Shown here piece by piece: positions 45,511 to 54,621 of a stretch of DNA of 64,000 nucleotides. Source of the stretch: Flavobacteriaceae bacterium UBA7302 (GTDB lineage: Bacteria > Bacteroidota > Bacteroidia > Flavobacteriales > Flavobacteriaceae); NCBI GenBank assembly GCA_002471825.1, contig DKQS01000001.1, forward strand, positions 124,001-188,000. Direction: 5' to 3'. Positions within the stretch are counted from its first letter, which is position 1; every line of letters begins with the position of its first letter. Both the position numbers and the translations under genes were made by a program. The notes beneath the pieces were generated by a model. The model worked only from the letters and a program-made list of their open reading frames with translations. It was not told where the DNA came from and ran no database searches.

Positions 45511-45541
45511 AAACCACTCCTTATTGGGGTGGTTTTTTTTT
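45511..45541 (+). terminator. Intrinsic terminator of SusCD operon 2
   Basis: 10-bp hairpin AAACCACTCC/GGGGTGGTTT (45511-45520 and 45526-45535, loop TTATT) then a T-run to 45541. It ends just 6 nt before the rlmB ATG. Confidence 0.9.
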
Positions 45542-45547
45542 CTCATT

Positions 45548-46282
45548 ATGACAACAATATTCGGAATCCATTCGGTTTTAGAGGCTCTGGAAAGTGATAC
45601 CACTTTCACAAAGATTTATCTTTTAAAAGACAGTCGTAATCGGCAACTGCAAGAAATTGAGAACTTTATTCGGAAGAATAGAATTAGCTCAAGCTATGTA
45701 CCTGTTGAAAAATTAGACAAACTTTCTAAATTCAACAACCATCAGGGTGTAGTAGCCCAAATTTCACCTATTGAATTAGCCAATTTAGAAGATGTCATTT
45801 CAAATGCTCTTGAAAAAGAGGAGATTCCCCTATTCTTACTATTGGATCAAATCTCTGATGTAAGAAACTTTGGAGCAATTATCCGTACCGCAGAATGTAC
45901 TGGAGTCACCGCGATTGTCATTCCACAATCTGGAAGTGCACCCGTGAATGCTGAGACTATTAAAACATCTGCAGGAGCTGCATTTAAAATTCCAATTTGT
46001 AAAGTAAATCATATGAAAGATGCCTTATTCATTCTTCAATCATTTGATATCAAATCAGCAGCTGCCACCGAAAAAACGGACGATTCTATCTATGATATCG
46101 ACTTCAAACAACCCATGGCTATCATTATGGGATCTGAAGGCCGTGGAATCAACCCAAGTATTCTAAAATTAGTGGATTATAAGGGCAAACTACCATTACT
46201 GGGTGATATTGGTTCGCTAAATGTATCCGTGGCTTGTGGTGTATTTCTTTATGAAGCCGTTCGACAGCGTCAATTTTCTTGA
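45548..46282 (+). CDS. rlmB: 23S rRNA 2'-O-methyltransferase, TrmH/SpoU family
   Basis: 244 residues from ATG 45548; the longer frame begins at a TTG within the preceding terminator. N-terminal substrate-binding domain (FGIHSVLEALES) and C-terminal SPOUT methyltransferase with the three motifs SDVRNFGAIIRTAECTGV, IIMGSEGRGI and LGDIGSLNVSVACGVFLYEA. By family it methylates G2251 of 23S rRNA; other TrmH-type targets remain possible. Overlaps the convergent rhomboid gene by 13 nt. Confidence 0.88.
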   Translation: MTTIFGIHSVLEALESDTTFTKIYLLKDSRNRQLQEIENFIRKNRISSSYVPVEKLDKLSKFNNHQGVVAQISPIELANLEDVISNALEKEEIPLFLLLDQISDVRNFGAIIRTAECTGVTAIVIPQSGSAPVNAETIKTSAGAAFKIPICKVNHMKDALFILQSFDIKSAAATEKTDDSIYDIDFKQPMAIIMGSEGRGINPSILKLVDYKGKLPLLGDIGSLNVSVACGVFLYEAVRQRQFS

Positions 46283-46941
46283 GAATCCTCGTTCATTTCT
46301 GAAACAGATTCAAGAAGATTTCCATGCTCATCAAACAATTCATCGAATTCGTTCTTTTGAAAGGTGTATTCCTCTTTAATTAGTCCTTTCTTACGATATA
46401 GATAGGCGAACACCAAACCAACCAGGAAACCTGCCAAATGGCCTTCCCATGACATCCCCTTCTTAATGGGGAGAATAAACCAAATCATGCTTCCGTATGA
46501 AAAAATGATAATCAAGGATAAGGCCACCAATCGGTAATGCTTTTTAATGATGCCACTAAAGCAAACAAAACTAAATAACAGATATACCAATCCGCTTGCC
46601 CCGATATGATACGAAGGCCGAGCAATTATCCAGGTTATCAATCCGGTTAGTAACCCTCCATAAAGCATCACTTTCCACCATACATCCTTATAAAACAATA
46701 TCAGACTAGACATTAGAACCAATAACGGTATGGAATTATTGAACAAATGGTTGGTATCACTGTGGATGAAGTGAAACCCTACAATTCCTACCAAACCACT
46801 TACTTTTCTAGGATACACCCCATAAGAATTGAAATTGAAACCAAATTGTATTTCCACCCAATAAATCAACCAGATTAGAAATACAAACAGCAGCGGTGCC
46901 CTAATAATGGATAGATTTAATTTTAAATCTTCTTCGTTCAT
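46270..46941 (-). CDS. Rhomboid-family intramembrane serine protease
   Basis: 223 residues, about six membrane helices plus an acidic C-terminal tail. Catalytic serine in GASG (residues 114-117) and histidine 168 in SWEGHLAG, with the helix-2 segment HFIHSDTNHLFNN. Cleaves transmembrane substrates; target unknown. It is divergent from rarA. Confidence 0.85.
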   Translation of the reverse strand: MNEEDLKLNLSIIRAPLLFVFLIWLIYWVEIQFGFNFNSYGVYPRKVSGLVGIVGFHFIHSDTNHLFNNSIPLLVLMSSLILFYKDVWWKVMLYGGLLTGLITWIIARPSYHIGASGLVYLLFSFVCFSGIIKKHYRLVALSLIIIFSYGSMIWFILPIKKGMSWEGHLAGFLVGLVFAYLYRKKGLIKEEYTFQKNEFDELFDEHGNLLESVSEMNEDSQEN

Positions 46942-47016
46942 GAATTCTATTGTACAAATAGCTAACCAAAAGTAAATAAATGAATTTCTGTCAGAAAACT
47001 TTTCTATTTTTACTTA

Positions 47017-48288
47017 ATGAGCACTCCTTTGGCAGAACGCATACGACCAAAAAGTTTCGAAGACTACATTAGTCAGCAGCATTTGGTTGGTAAAAATGGA
47101 ATTCTTACCAACCTCATCAAACAAGGGATTGTACCTTCCTTAATCCTTTGGGGACCTCCAGGTATTGGTAAGACTACCCTAGCAAATATCATTGCCAAAG
47201 AATCCAATAGGCCCTTCTATACCTTAAGTGCCATTAATTCGGGCGTCAAAGAAGTACGGGAGGTTATTTCACGAGCAAAAAAAGATGGTGGACTCTTTCC
47301 AACCAAAAATCCCATCTTATTTATTGACGAAATTCATCGTTTTAGCAAATCTCAACAGGATTCGCTATTAGGAGCTGTTGAGAAAGGTTGGGTTACTTTA
47401 ATTGGAGCAACGACTGAGAATCCAAGTTTTGAAGTCATCCCGGCACTGCTATCAAGATGTCAGGTATATATATTGAATGCTTTTGATAGAGAAGAATTGC
47501 AACAACTCATGGACAGAGCTCTGTCTGTTGATGAATTCTTATCGAGTAAAAAAGTAACGCTTAAAGAAACGGATGCCTTACTGCAAATTTCAGGTGGGGA
47601 TGCAAGGAAGTTATTAAATACCTTAGAATTGGTTATTGGGAATGAAGATTCGTTGGAAATTACCAACGAATTGGTCTTGCAAAAGGTTCAGAAGAATACG
47701 GTTCGCTATGATAAAACAGGTGAACAACATTACGACATTGTGTCGGCCTTTATCAAATCGATTCGTGGTAGCGATCCAAATGCCGCAGTTTATTGGTTGG
47801 CCCGTATGATTGAAGGTGGTGAAGATGTGAAGTTTATTGCTAGAAGAATGCTTATTCTAGCTTCAGAAGATATTGGAAATGCCAATCCGACTGCCTTAAT
47901 TCTCGCCAACAATACATTCCAAGCGGTTTCAGTAATTGGTCATCCAGAATCGAGAATTATTCTGAGTCAATGTGCCATTTATTTAGCCAATTCAACAAAA
48001 AGTAATGCATCCTATATGGCCATCAATAAGGCGCAAGAACTGGTAAGAAATACAGGTGACTTATCCGTTCCTTTGCACTTAAGAAATGCTCCTACCAAAC
48101 TGATGAAAGACTTGGATTACGGGAAGCAATACGAATATGCCCACGACTTTCCTGGTAACTTTGTAGATTCTGAGTTTCTACCGGATGAAATAAGCGGCAC
48201 TACTCTTTATAAACCTGGAAATAACGCTCGCGAAGCGAAGTTTAAAGAAATCATTAGGAAGCGATGGAAATCGAAATACGAAGATTAA
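47017..48288 (+). CDS. rarA: Replication-associated recombination protein A
   Basis: 423 residues. AAA+ ATPase (MgsA/RarA) that acts at stalled replication forks. Walker A GPPGIGKT at residues 46-53, Walker B ILFIDEIHRF near 98-107, sensor TENPSFEVIPALLSRCQ, and the C-terminal tetramerisation domain with PNAAVYWLARMIEGGEDVKF and EDIGNANP. Its stop shares the palindrome TTAA with the stop of the convergent gene. Confidence 0.95.
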   Translation: MSTPLAERIRPKSFEDYISQQHLVGKNGILTNLIKQGIVPSLILWGPPGIGKTTLANIIAKESNRPFYTLSAINSGVKEVREVISRAKKDGGLFPTKNPILFIDEIHRFSKSQQDSLLGAVEKGWVTLIGATTENPSFEVIPALLSRCQVYILNAFDREELQQLMDRALSVDEFLSSKKVTLKETDALLQISGGDARKLLNTLELVIGNEDSLEITNELVLQKVQKNTVRYDKTGEQHYDIVSAFIKSIRGSDPNAAVYWLARMIEGGEDVKFIARRMLILASEDIGNANPTALILANNTFQAVSVIGHPESRIILSQCAIYLANSTKSNASYMAINKAQELVRNTGDLSVPLHLRNAPTKLMKDLDYGKQYEYAHDFPGNFVDSEFLPDEISGTTLYKPGNNAREAKFKEIIRKRWKSKYED

Positions 48289-49043
48289 ATCTTTAGATCG
48301 TAGGTCAAGCTTATCAATTTTCCATCCTTATAAAACTCTACAATCCATTTTCCATCACGTTTGTACATCAAACCGTTATGACTGATTAAAATGTAGCTAT
48401 CCGTTCTTTGAGAAGGCAACATGGTGAAGGTTTCATTTCTTTTAGAGTCATTGATCATGAATCCGTTTTTCTGGAATTTTAAAACACTAACTTCTGGTTT
48501 CTTTACTTTAGGAACTTCTACAACTTTGGGTTCAACCTTTGGTTTCTCAATTTTGATTGGTTTTTCAACGTTAACCTCCTTCTTTTCTTTCGAAACTTTC
48601 TTTTTAGAAGGATTGAAACTATATACTAGTTGATCCATAGAATTAAAAGCTCTTCTTATGGCCTCATGGTAGGACCTTTTGTAATCTTTGTCCTTACTCT
48701 TGCCCTCCTTGGAGGTATATACTTCTTTGTTTCTACAATCTCTCAGTTGAATCTTATTTCTGCTAATAAACATATTTGAATCGTCTAAAACAGAAGCGTA
48801 TAAGGCCAAGCATTTGTCATCCGATAAATCCTGAGGAAATTCCTCATTATCCAATAAAACCGTAAATCCTTTCTTTTTCAATAAAAACTTCGTGAGCGAA
48901 CTGGTTTGGTAGCCATCTCGTTCTTTAACAAATTCAAATTTAGACGAAACCACAATGTACTTGTAGGAAGAAAAATCAATTTCTTGAGAAAACACATTCG
49001 TCGTCAAGAAGATCGATAACAAAAGAAGCAATAAGTTTTTCAT
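48285..49043 (-). CDS. Exported lysine-rich protein of unknown function
   Basis: 252 residues. Signal peptide (about 1-19, TTNVFSQ), then a conserved-looking first half (IDFSSYKYIVVSSKFEFVKE, QDLSDDKCLALYASVLDDS). A lysine/proline/valine-rich linker (about 150-185) follows, then a C-terminal beta stretch with FMINDSKRNETFTMLPSQRT. No family recognised; the linker suggests a periplasm-spanning or envelope-attached role. 2 nt before it on the same strand ends the DUF5723-like gene. Confidence 0.7.
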   Translation of the reverse strand: MKNLLLLLLSIFLTTNVFSQEIDFSSYKYIVVSSKFEFVKERDGYQTSSLTKFLLKKKGFTVLLDNEEFPQDLSDDKCLALYASVLDDSNMFISRNKIQLRDCRNKEVYTSKEGKSKDKDYKRSYHEAIRRAFNSMDQLVYSFNPSKKKVSKEKKEVNVEKPIKIEKPKVEPKVVEVPKVKKPEVSVLKFQKNGFMINDSKRNETFTMLPSQRTDSYILISHNGLMYKRDGKWIVEFYKDGKLISLTYDLKI

Positions 49044-49045
49044 AA

Positions 49046-50416
49046 TTAATTGAATATTAAGTTCATACCTAATTGTAAAGATACATTATTTGCTTTGGCT
49101 AAATTCCCATAGTTCAGGATGTTATCAAAGGCGGCATAAACATTAAACTTGCTTAATTGCACAGACAAACCAAATCCTAGATTGGACGCAGAAAAGTCAT
49201 CAATGGTGTAGGTAGCTTTCGCATGAATCTTATCCGTCAATGATTTTTGATAAAAACCAGTAAGTGCCATCTGGGGAAATAGAGGTCTGAATATGGTGAA
49301 CAATTGCGCTCCTACTGCATCGGTGTAAAACTCTTCATATCGGTTGTCATAACAAATCTTGCTTCTTCGTTCTCCAAAACTATATTTTAACGCAGCATTG
49401 AATCGCATGGGTCGCCAAGTGGTATAACTGTCTTGGTTATCAGTTGTCGGAATCTGTCGTTTAAATTCATCGGATATTTGCTCCCAGTAATTCGTTGGGT
49501 TGGTAGGATCATATTGAAAATTAACACCTTCAAACGTATAACTACCTTGAACAACATTATTTTGGGTGTTCTCTTTGTGTTTTATATATCCAAGGTCAAG
49601 AATGCTCGCCGAGAACTGCAATTGTGGAGAGATTTTATAGGCCATTCCGAGATCGATTCCCAATCCGGAATTTGGTCCAAAAAATGTATTCTTGATGTAT
49701 TGAGACGCATCGTTAATAAAGGTGTCATTTTGGTAAAATCCAGAAGAATTCATAGTAAAATCTATATTATTCAAATAATGAGTATAGATATTATTAGCTC
49801 CTTCTACCGTGGTAAATGTTCCTTGATTGTTACGAGTTTGGTAATTAGCAGCAGAAGAATACATCTTTAGCCTTCCTCCTACGGACAATTTTTCATCCAA
49901 TTGAACGGTAGCTCCAACATGAGCAACCCCAATCGCATCAAAGCTTACGTTTACTTGAGAAATACTAAAAACTCTATTGACATAGGCTCCATTTCCTTCG
50001 TTAATAAGGGTAATAATGTCCTTTGGATAATAGGCAATTGCATCAATTTCATGATAAAATCCAAAGCTAATATAGATGTCTTTGTTGAAACGAAATCCGG
50101 CATTTATCAACTCGATTTGAGTATTAATTGTGGCAAAATCTCGATTGGTAAGTTGATTGAACACTTGATTTACCTTATCATTAAAGGTCCTACCATCATT
50201 TGCAAAAAGATCATAGGCGGTAAATCCAGAACTTCCAAATCCCGTTGAAATGCCCGAAAGTAATGGGACACCGAAATGAAATTTATTCTCGTTGGTGAGT
50301 CCGGGGTTTAACAGGGAGGATTGTGGCAAATCAGCAAAATCATAGAGTATTTGCTTGCTCTGAGCTATGGATTGGAATACCCATATTATAAAAAGTAACG
50401 TACAAATCCTCATCAT
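49046..50416 (-). CDS. Probable outer-membrane barrel, DUF5723-like
   Basis: 456 residues with a signal peptide (about 1-18) and an alternating, aromatic-rich beta pattern throughout: SSLLNPGLTNENKFHFGVPL near the N-terminus, LGIDLGMAYKISPQLQFSAS mid-protein, and FNVYAAFDNILNYGNLAKAN near the end. This resembles the DUF5723/PorV-like barrels of Bacteroidota. Its ATG abuts the TAG of the upstream lipoprotein gene with no gap, so translation is coupled. Function unknown. Confidence 0.65.
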   Translation of the reverse strand: MMRICTLLFIIWVFQSIAQSKQILYDFADLPQSSLLNPGLTNENKFHFGVPLLSGISTGFGSSGFTAYDLFANDGRTFNDKVNQVFNQLTNRDFATINTQIELINAGFRFNKDIYISFGFYHEIDAIAYYPKDIITLINEGNGAYVNRVFSISQVNVSFDAIGVAHVGATVQLDEKLSVGGRLKMYSSAANYQTRNNQGTFTTVEGANNIYTHYLNNIDFTMNSSGFYQNDTFINDASQYIKNTFFGPNSGLGIDLGMAYKISPQLQFSASILDLGYIKHKENTQNNVVQGSYTFEGVNFQYDPTNPTNYWEQISDEFKRQIPTTDNQDSYTTWRPMRFNAALKYSFGERRSKICYDNRYEEFYTDAVGAQLFTIFRPLFPQMALTGFYQKSLTDKIHAKATYTIDDFSASNLGFGLSVQLSKFNVYAAFDNILNYGNLAKANNVSLQLGMNLIFN

Positions 50417-50962
50417 CTAAAAACGTTTTTCAATGTAAAAGACTATGGCCGATTCAAATTCGAATTCAGAGGTGTCAGAAGGATTCAATGGGGTACCTGT
50501 ATCCTGAACTTCTGCGGTGATTACAATTTGAGTGGTATTGAAAACTTGTGGATTGTTCCTAAGGTCAATCACTTCTGTATGGGTGTAATTCAATTCATTG
50601 GCTGAAATAATGATGGGAATCAGCGTATAAATAGGATTGCCATTATCATCTTGAAATTCAATGGTAATAGTAAAATCACGATTGAATTGATTTCTAGCTT
50701 CCACAAGAAAATCCATCTGAATTAAGGTTTCTGCTACCGTTGGATTTTGAAAGAAATCGATTCTTCCCACATCAGAAATTGAATTTTGTTGAACGGTACC
50801 TGATGGATCAAAAAACTTAGCCGGGGTGGCTGTAAAATAGGTAAACGCACTCCTGTAAACGGGAGAAAGAACAAATCCGTTGGTCTGATCAAAATCCACA
50901 TCCTTCACACAAGAGAAAAAAACTAGAAGTACAAAGGGTAGTATTTTGGAGGTATATCTCAT
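50417..50962 (-). CDS. Lipoprotein of unknown function
   Basis: 181 residues. Lipoprotein signal with cysteine in VFFSC followed by VKDVDFDQ, then a beta-sandwich-like body (MDFLVEARNQFNRDFTITIE, TQIVITAEVQDTG). No family recognised. Adjacent to and translationally coupled with the barrel protein gene, so probably its partner at the outer membrane. Confidence 0.7.
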   Translation of the reverse strand: MRYTSKILPFVLLVFFSCVKDVDFDQTNGFVLSPVYRSAFTYFTATPAKFFDPSGTVQQNSISDVGRIDFFQNPTVAETLIQMDFLVEARNQFNRDFTITIEFQDDNGNPIYTLIPIIISANELNYTHTEVIDLRNNPQVFNTTQIVITAEVQDTGTPLNPSDTSEFEFESAIVFYIEKRF

Positions 50963-51035
50963 AAACTGTTGTATTAGCCGAAAACCATATCGGATTCGAT
51001 TTGCCTTTCAAATATCAATCTAAACGATAAAACAC

Positions 51036-51725
51036 CTATAGATATTGCTTAATTTCTTCAAGTTTGTTCACCAGTATAAAATCTTCTCCTTGGGAATCGA
51101 TAGCATTTTCAAAATCGCATAGAATGGCCTTCATCCCGACATTCAAAGCCCCTTGAATATCTGCTTCCAAACTATCGCCAATCATTATCGATTCTCCTCT
51201 ATCAGCGTGTGATATGGCCAAGGCATGTTCAAATACTTTTGGATTTGGTTTTTTTACTCCCACTGATTCTGAAGTAATTACTTGATCAAAATAATGAAGT
51301 ATTTTGGTTGATTCCATTTTTCTAGTTTGAACCTCCTGAAATCCATTGGTAATGATGTGTAATCGGTAATTCTCTTGCAAATAATTAAGAATATCGATAG
51401 AGCCATCCATCAAATGATTAAACCTTGGTAAATTTTCAATATAATCTTCGGAAAGATGATCAATTAGCGTATCGGACACTTCTCTATTCAAAGAATCAAA
51501 GGTCTCTTTTAGTCTTCTATAACGTAATTCTGGTTTGGAAACTTTTTCTTCTCGATACAATTTCCAATAATGAAAATTCAAGGGTTTATAAACGGTAAGA
51601 AAGGCATCTAAATCAATTTCTACATTATGATCTTGAAAAATTTTTTGGAAAGCGAGGGCGGAATTCGTTTCAAAATCCCATAAGGTGTGGTCCAGATCAA
51701 AAAACACATGCTTTATCTTCGTCAT
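51036..51725 (-). CDS. yjjG: YjjG-type HAD nucleotidase
   Basis: 229 residues. Haloacid-dehalogenase phosphatase; YjjG removes phosphate from non-canonical pyrimidine nucleotides. Motif I FFDLDHTLWDFETN with the nucleophile aspartate, motif II IITNGFQEVQ, motif III lysine in GVKKPNPKVF, motif IV MIGDSLEADIQGA. Divergent from the flippase gene across 38 nt. Confidence 0.85.
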   Translation of the reverse strand: MTKIKHVFFDLDHTLWDFETNSALAFQKIFQDHNVEIDLDAFLTVYKPLNFHYWKLYREEKVSKPELRYRRLKETFDSLNREVSDTLIDHLSEDYIENLPRFNHLMDGSIDILNYLQENYRLHIITNGFQEVQTRKMESTKILHYFDQVITSESVGVKKPNPKVFEHALAISHADRGESIMIGDSLEADIQGALNVGMKAILCDFENAIDSQGEDFILVNKLEEIKQYL

Positions 51726-51731
51726 TTCACT

Positions 51732-51739
51732 TATATTTG
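51732..51739 (+). promoter_or_regulatory. Promoter -7 element for the flippase operon
   Basis: TATATTTG matches TAnnTTTG and ends 24 nt before the ATG at 51764. The apparent upstream TTG start (51737) lies inside it. Confidence 0.6.
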
Positions 51740-51763
51740 AGGGTTACCGTACCATTCAGAAAG

Positions 51764-53038
51764 ATGCAACTATTTTCATTCTTAAAAAAAGAGTTTGTCA
51801 AAAATGTTTTGACGCTGGTGAAGGGCTCGGTTGCAAGTCAGGTCATACTTTACCTTTCCATTTTAGTACTTACCCGTATATTCTCGACAGAATTGTTCGG
51901 TATATATATGTTGTTCTCCTCTGCCCTATTGGTATTAAAACCAATCTCCACCTTGCAATATGAAGTTTCATTGGTGCTACCTAAAAAGGATCAAGACGCG
52001 TTTCATCTTGGCGTATTTTCATTCGTAGTTCTTCTAGTTTATACACTACTTATTTTATTCGGAATTCTATTTTTGAAGGATACCCTATCGGATTTCTTTG
52101 GGCTAGATAAATTGTCCTTTTTCCTATACCTCTTACCCATTAGCGTTTTGTTTTTCGGGAGTATTTCCATCTTTGAATTCTGGAACAACCGAAAAAAGAC
52201 ATTTGGAAATATTTCAAACGGACTCATTTTAAAAGCGGGATCTATGAGTGCCATTCAGATTGGCTCTGGACTGAGTCCATTCAATTACCTCGGATTGATT
52301 CCCGGTCTCATTATCGGTCAATTTTTACATTTGCTTTTTCTCCTTGGTAAATCGATAAAAGAGATCAGAGAACAGCTTAAGGGATTTCGATGGAATCAGT
52401 CTTTGCAATTGGCAAAAAAATACAAAGACATTCCTTTGTTCAATACGGTGATAAGCATCACGAATTCCTTATCCAATGAACTACCTGTTATCCTAATATC
52501 CAATTATTTCGGATTAGGAGCTGCGGGAATCTACGGATTGGCAGCAAAGTTTATGAAAGCTCCGGTTGGAGCTTTTCAACAGTCAGTTTATCAGGTTTTT
52601 TACAATAGAGCTTCTAACGTTTACAACCAAGACGGAGATCTTCATTCGCTAGTATTAAAAACAACCAAAAACTTACTTATCCTTTCTATGGGATTGTTTT
52701 TGCCCTTGTTTCTAATTTCTTTTGCTTTAGAGAACCTCTTTGGAAGCAATTGGAAAGATGTAGGCCTGTATGCAAGAATTTTAATTCCGTGGTTGCTCAC
52801 CGGATTTTTAAGCAACCCTATCAATTCACTCATTGTGGTTCTAAACAGGCAGAAAACAATGCTCGTGTTGGATGTGTTCTTATTGATTTCTAGATTCTTA
52901 GCCCTTTATTTCGGATACCATTATTTCAATAGTATTATTTACTCATTAGGGTTTTTCTCTGGCGTAGGGTTTGTCTTTAATGTAATTTTCTATGTTTATT
53001 TATTGAGTATCTCCAAAGTAAATTCCAAATCGTATTAG
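51764..53038 (+). CDS. Polysaccharide flippase (Wzx-like)
   Basis: 424 residues from ATG 51764 with about twelve hydrophobic helices and the MATE/MOP flippase pattern (VKGSVASQVILYLSILVLTR, SVYQVFYNRASNV). Moves lipid-linked glycan from the cytoplasmic to the periplasmic face of the inner membrane. The next gene starts one base after its stop. The locus has no glycosyltransferase or polymerase, so its glycan must be made elsewhere. Confidence 0.85.
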   Translation: MQLFSFLKKEFVKNVLTLVKGSVASQVILYLSILVLTRIFSTELFGIYMLFSSALLVLKPISTLQYEVSLVLPKKDQDAFHLGVFSFVVLLVYTLLILFGILFLKDTLSDFFGLDKLSFFLYLLPISVLFFGSISIFEFWNNRKKTFGNISNGLILKAGSMSAIQIGSGLSPFNYLGLIPGLIIGQFLHLLFLLGKSIKEIREQLKGFRWNQSLQLAKKYKDIPLFNTVISITNSLSNELPVILISNYFGLGAAGIYGLAAKFMKAPVGAFQQSVYQVFYNRASNVYNQDGDLHSLVLKTTKNLLILSMGLFLPLFLISFALENLFGSNWKDVGLYARILIPWLLTGFLSNPINSLIVVLNRQKTMLVLDVFLLISRFLALYFGYHYFNSIIYSLGFFSGVGFVFNVIFYVYLLSISKVNSKSY

Positions 53039-53039
53039 G

Positions 53040-54620
53040 GTGAATATTCAATTAAATCGACATAAAGGCTTTGCATGGAATGAAGAGAACAATTGCTTCA
53101 TCAAAGGTTATCTGTATGATAAAAAAGGTAAGTTCCATGAAAAGAAAGCAATGTTCAGCATATTCGATACGAAAGCAGATTGGAAAGAGATTGTCGACCA
53201 GTTGCAAGAACTAAACGGAATTTACGCTTTGGTTTTTCAATTGGGTAAGTTTACCATTCTTGCCAATGATACCACCCGAGCATTCCCATTGTTTTATGCC
53301 TTTCAAAATGGCGAGTGCATCGTTTCTGACGAAGTTCAAGCTATCAAAAATGAGACAGGGTATGAGGAGTTCGATACACTATCTGACATTGAATTTTTAG
53401 CCTCCAACCATACCCACGGTAAGAAAACACTGTTAAAAAATATTTTTCAACTCAGGAGTTCAGAATTCCTGATTTTTGAGGGGGATGCTATCATCAAAAG
53501 TGGGTTTAGTTTTCAATATTCGAAATACACTTCAGATTGGTCCTCACTGAGCCGATTTAAGAAATCGATGACTTCGGTTTTTGAAAATAGTTTTGAACGA
53601 CTAGCTCAATCTTTACACGAAAAAACGCCTGTACTACCCTTGAGTGGGGGTTATGATTCGCGAATCATTGCTTCGTTTTTAAAGGAACTTGGATTTGAAA
53701 ACACCATCTGTTATACCTACGGTCGTTCAGATGGTTTCGAAATAGAAACTTCAAAAAAAGTTGCTGAAAAACTTGATTTTGAATGGCATTTTATTCCCTA
53801 TACAAAAGAATTGATTGAAGAATCCTTGGAAGATCCAGAGTTTCATTCTTATCTCGATTTTGCTTCCAATTTCAATTCTATGCCAAATCTCCAGGAATAC
53901 TATGCTGTAAAATATTTAAAGGAACATCAATTGATTCCCGATAATTCTGTGTTCATTCCAGGTTATGCCGGAGATATTTTATTCGGAAGTGAGTATCGCA
54001 AATACAATCCCTTGAAGGAATCGATAACAGATGCCATCATAGCATATAAATTTGACAATCATCCTTTAACGGATAACAATAAGCTAAAGCTTAAAAGAGA
54101 AATCGATATTACTCTTCAGGAATATCAGTTATCAAACAAAACCAGTGATTTTTCGGTTTTTGATGATTACAATTTCAGAGAACGCATCGCGAAATACATT
54201 TTTAATTCGAGCCATTTTTACTCCTTTTTTGGGTTCGAATTCCGTTTTCCTTTTTGGGATTTAGAAATTCTCCAATTCTTCAGTTTGGTTCCAGAAAACT
54301 GGAAGCAGGGATATGATATATACAACAAGGTCATTTTTCCAGAGTTCTTCGAAAAGTTTGACATTGCCTTTGAAAACCAGCACCCTTCTCATTCAAAAAG
54401 ACCGAAATTTCGAAAAACAAAATCCTTCCTAAGACCTATTGTTCCGAAATCAATCAAAGAGAAAAAGCTGAAAGAAAGAGACTGGAACAACTACGAATTG
54501 GTAACCGAAGGAATGCTACATCAAATGCAAGAAAAGAACCTTGAAATAAAGAGATTGTACAAAGATTACAATGAAATCATTACACAATGGTATCTTTATA
54601 AACTCAAAGGGAAACTATAA
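53040..54620 (+). CDS. Asparagine-synthase-like ATP-pyrophosphatase, glutaminase Cys absent
   Basis: 526 residues, starting at GTG one base after the flippase stop. The C-terminal half is an asparagine synthetase domain with the ATP-binding PP loop LPLSGGYDSR (residues 199-208) and later PGYAGDILFGSEYRK. The N-terminal 150 residues keep the fold pattern of a class II glutamine amidotransferase (LNGIYALVFQLGKFTILAND) but lack the N-terminal cysteine nucleophile. It could adenylate a carboxylate and join it to ammonia or another amine. In this setting amidation of a uronic acid or similar sugar is plausible but unproven. Confidence 0.75.
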   Translation: MNIQLNRHKGFAWNEENNCFIKGYLYDKKGKFHEKKAMFSIFDTKADWKEIVDQLQELNGIYALVFQLGKFTILANDTTRAFPLFYAFQNGECIVSDEVQAIKNETGYEEFDTLSDIEFLASNHTHGKKTLLKNIFQLRSSEFLIFEGDAIIKSGFSFQYSKYTSDWSSLSRFKKSMTSVFENSFERLAQSLHEKTPVLPLSGGYDSRIIASFLKELGFENTICYTYGRSDGFEIETSKKVAEKLDFEWHFIPYTKELIEESLEDPEFHSYLDFASNFNSMPNLQEYYAVKYLKEHQLIPDNSVFIPGYAGDILFGSEYRKYNPLKESITDAIIAYKFDNHPLTDNNKLKLKREIDITLQEYQLSNKTSDFSVFDDYNFRERIAKYIFNSSHFYSFFGFEFRFPFWDLEILQFFSLVPENWKQGYDIYNKVIFPEFFEKFDIAFENQHPSHSKRPKFRKTKSFLRPIVPKSIKEKKLKERDWNNYELVTEGMLHQMQEKNLEIKRLYKDYNEIITQWYLYKLKGKL

Positions 54621-54621
54621 C

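Noticed and set aside
45524..45547. Upstream start for rlmB
   Set aside because: The TTG lies in the loop of the SusCD terminator; the family begins at the ATG at 45548.
51737..51763. TTG start of the flippase
   Set aside because: The codon lies within the -7 promoter element TATATTTG; ATG 51764 gives a standard flippase N-terminus.
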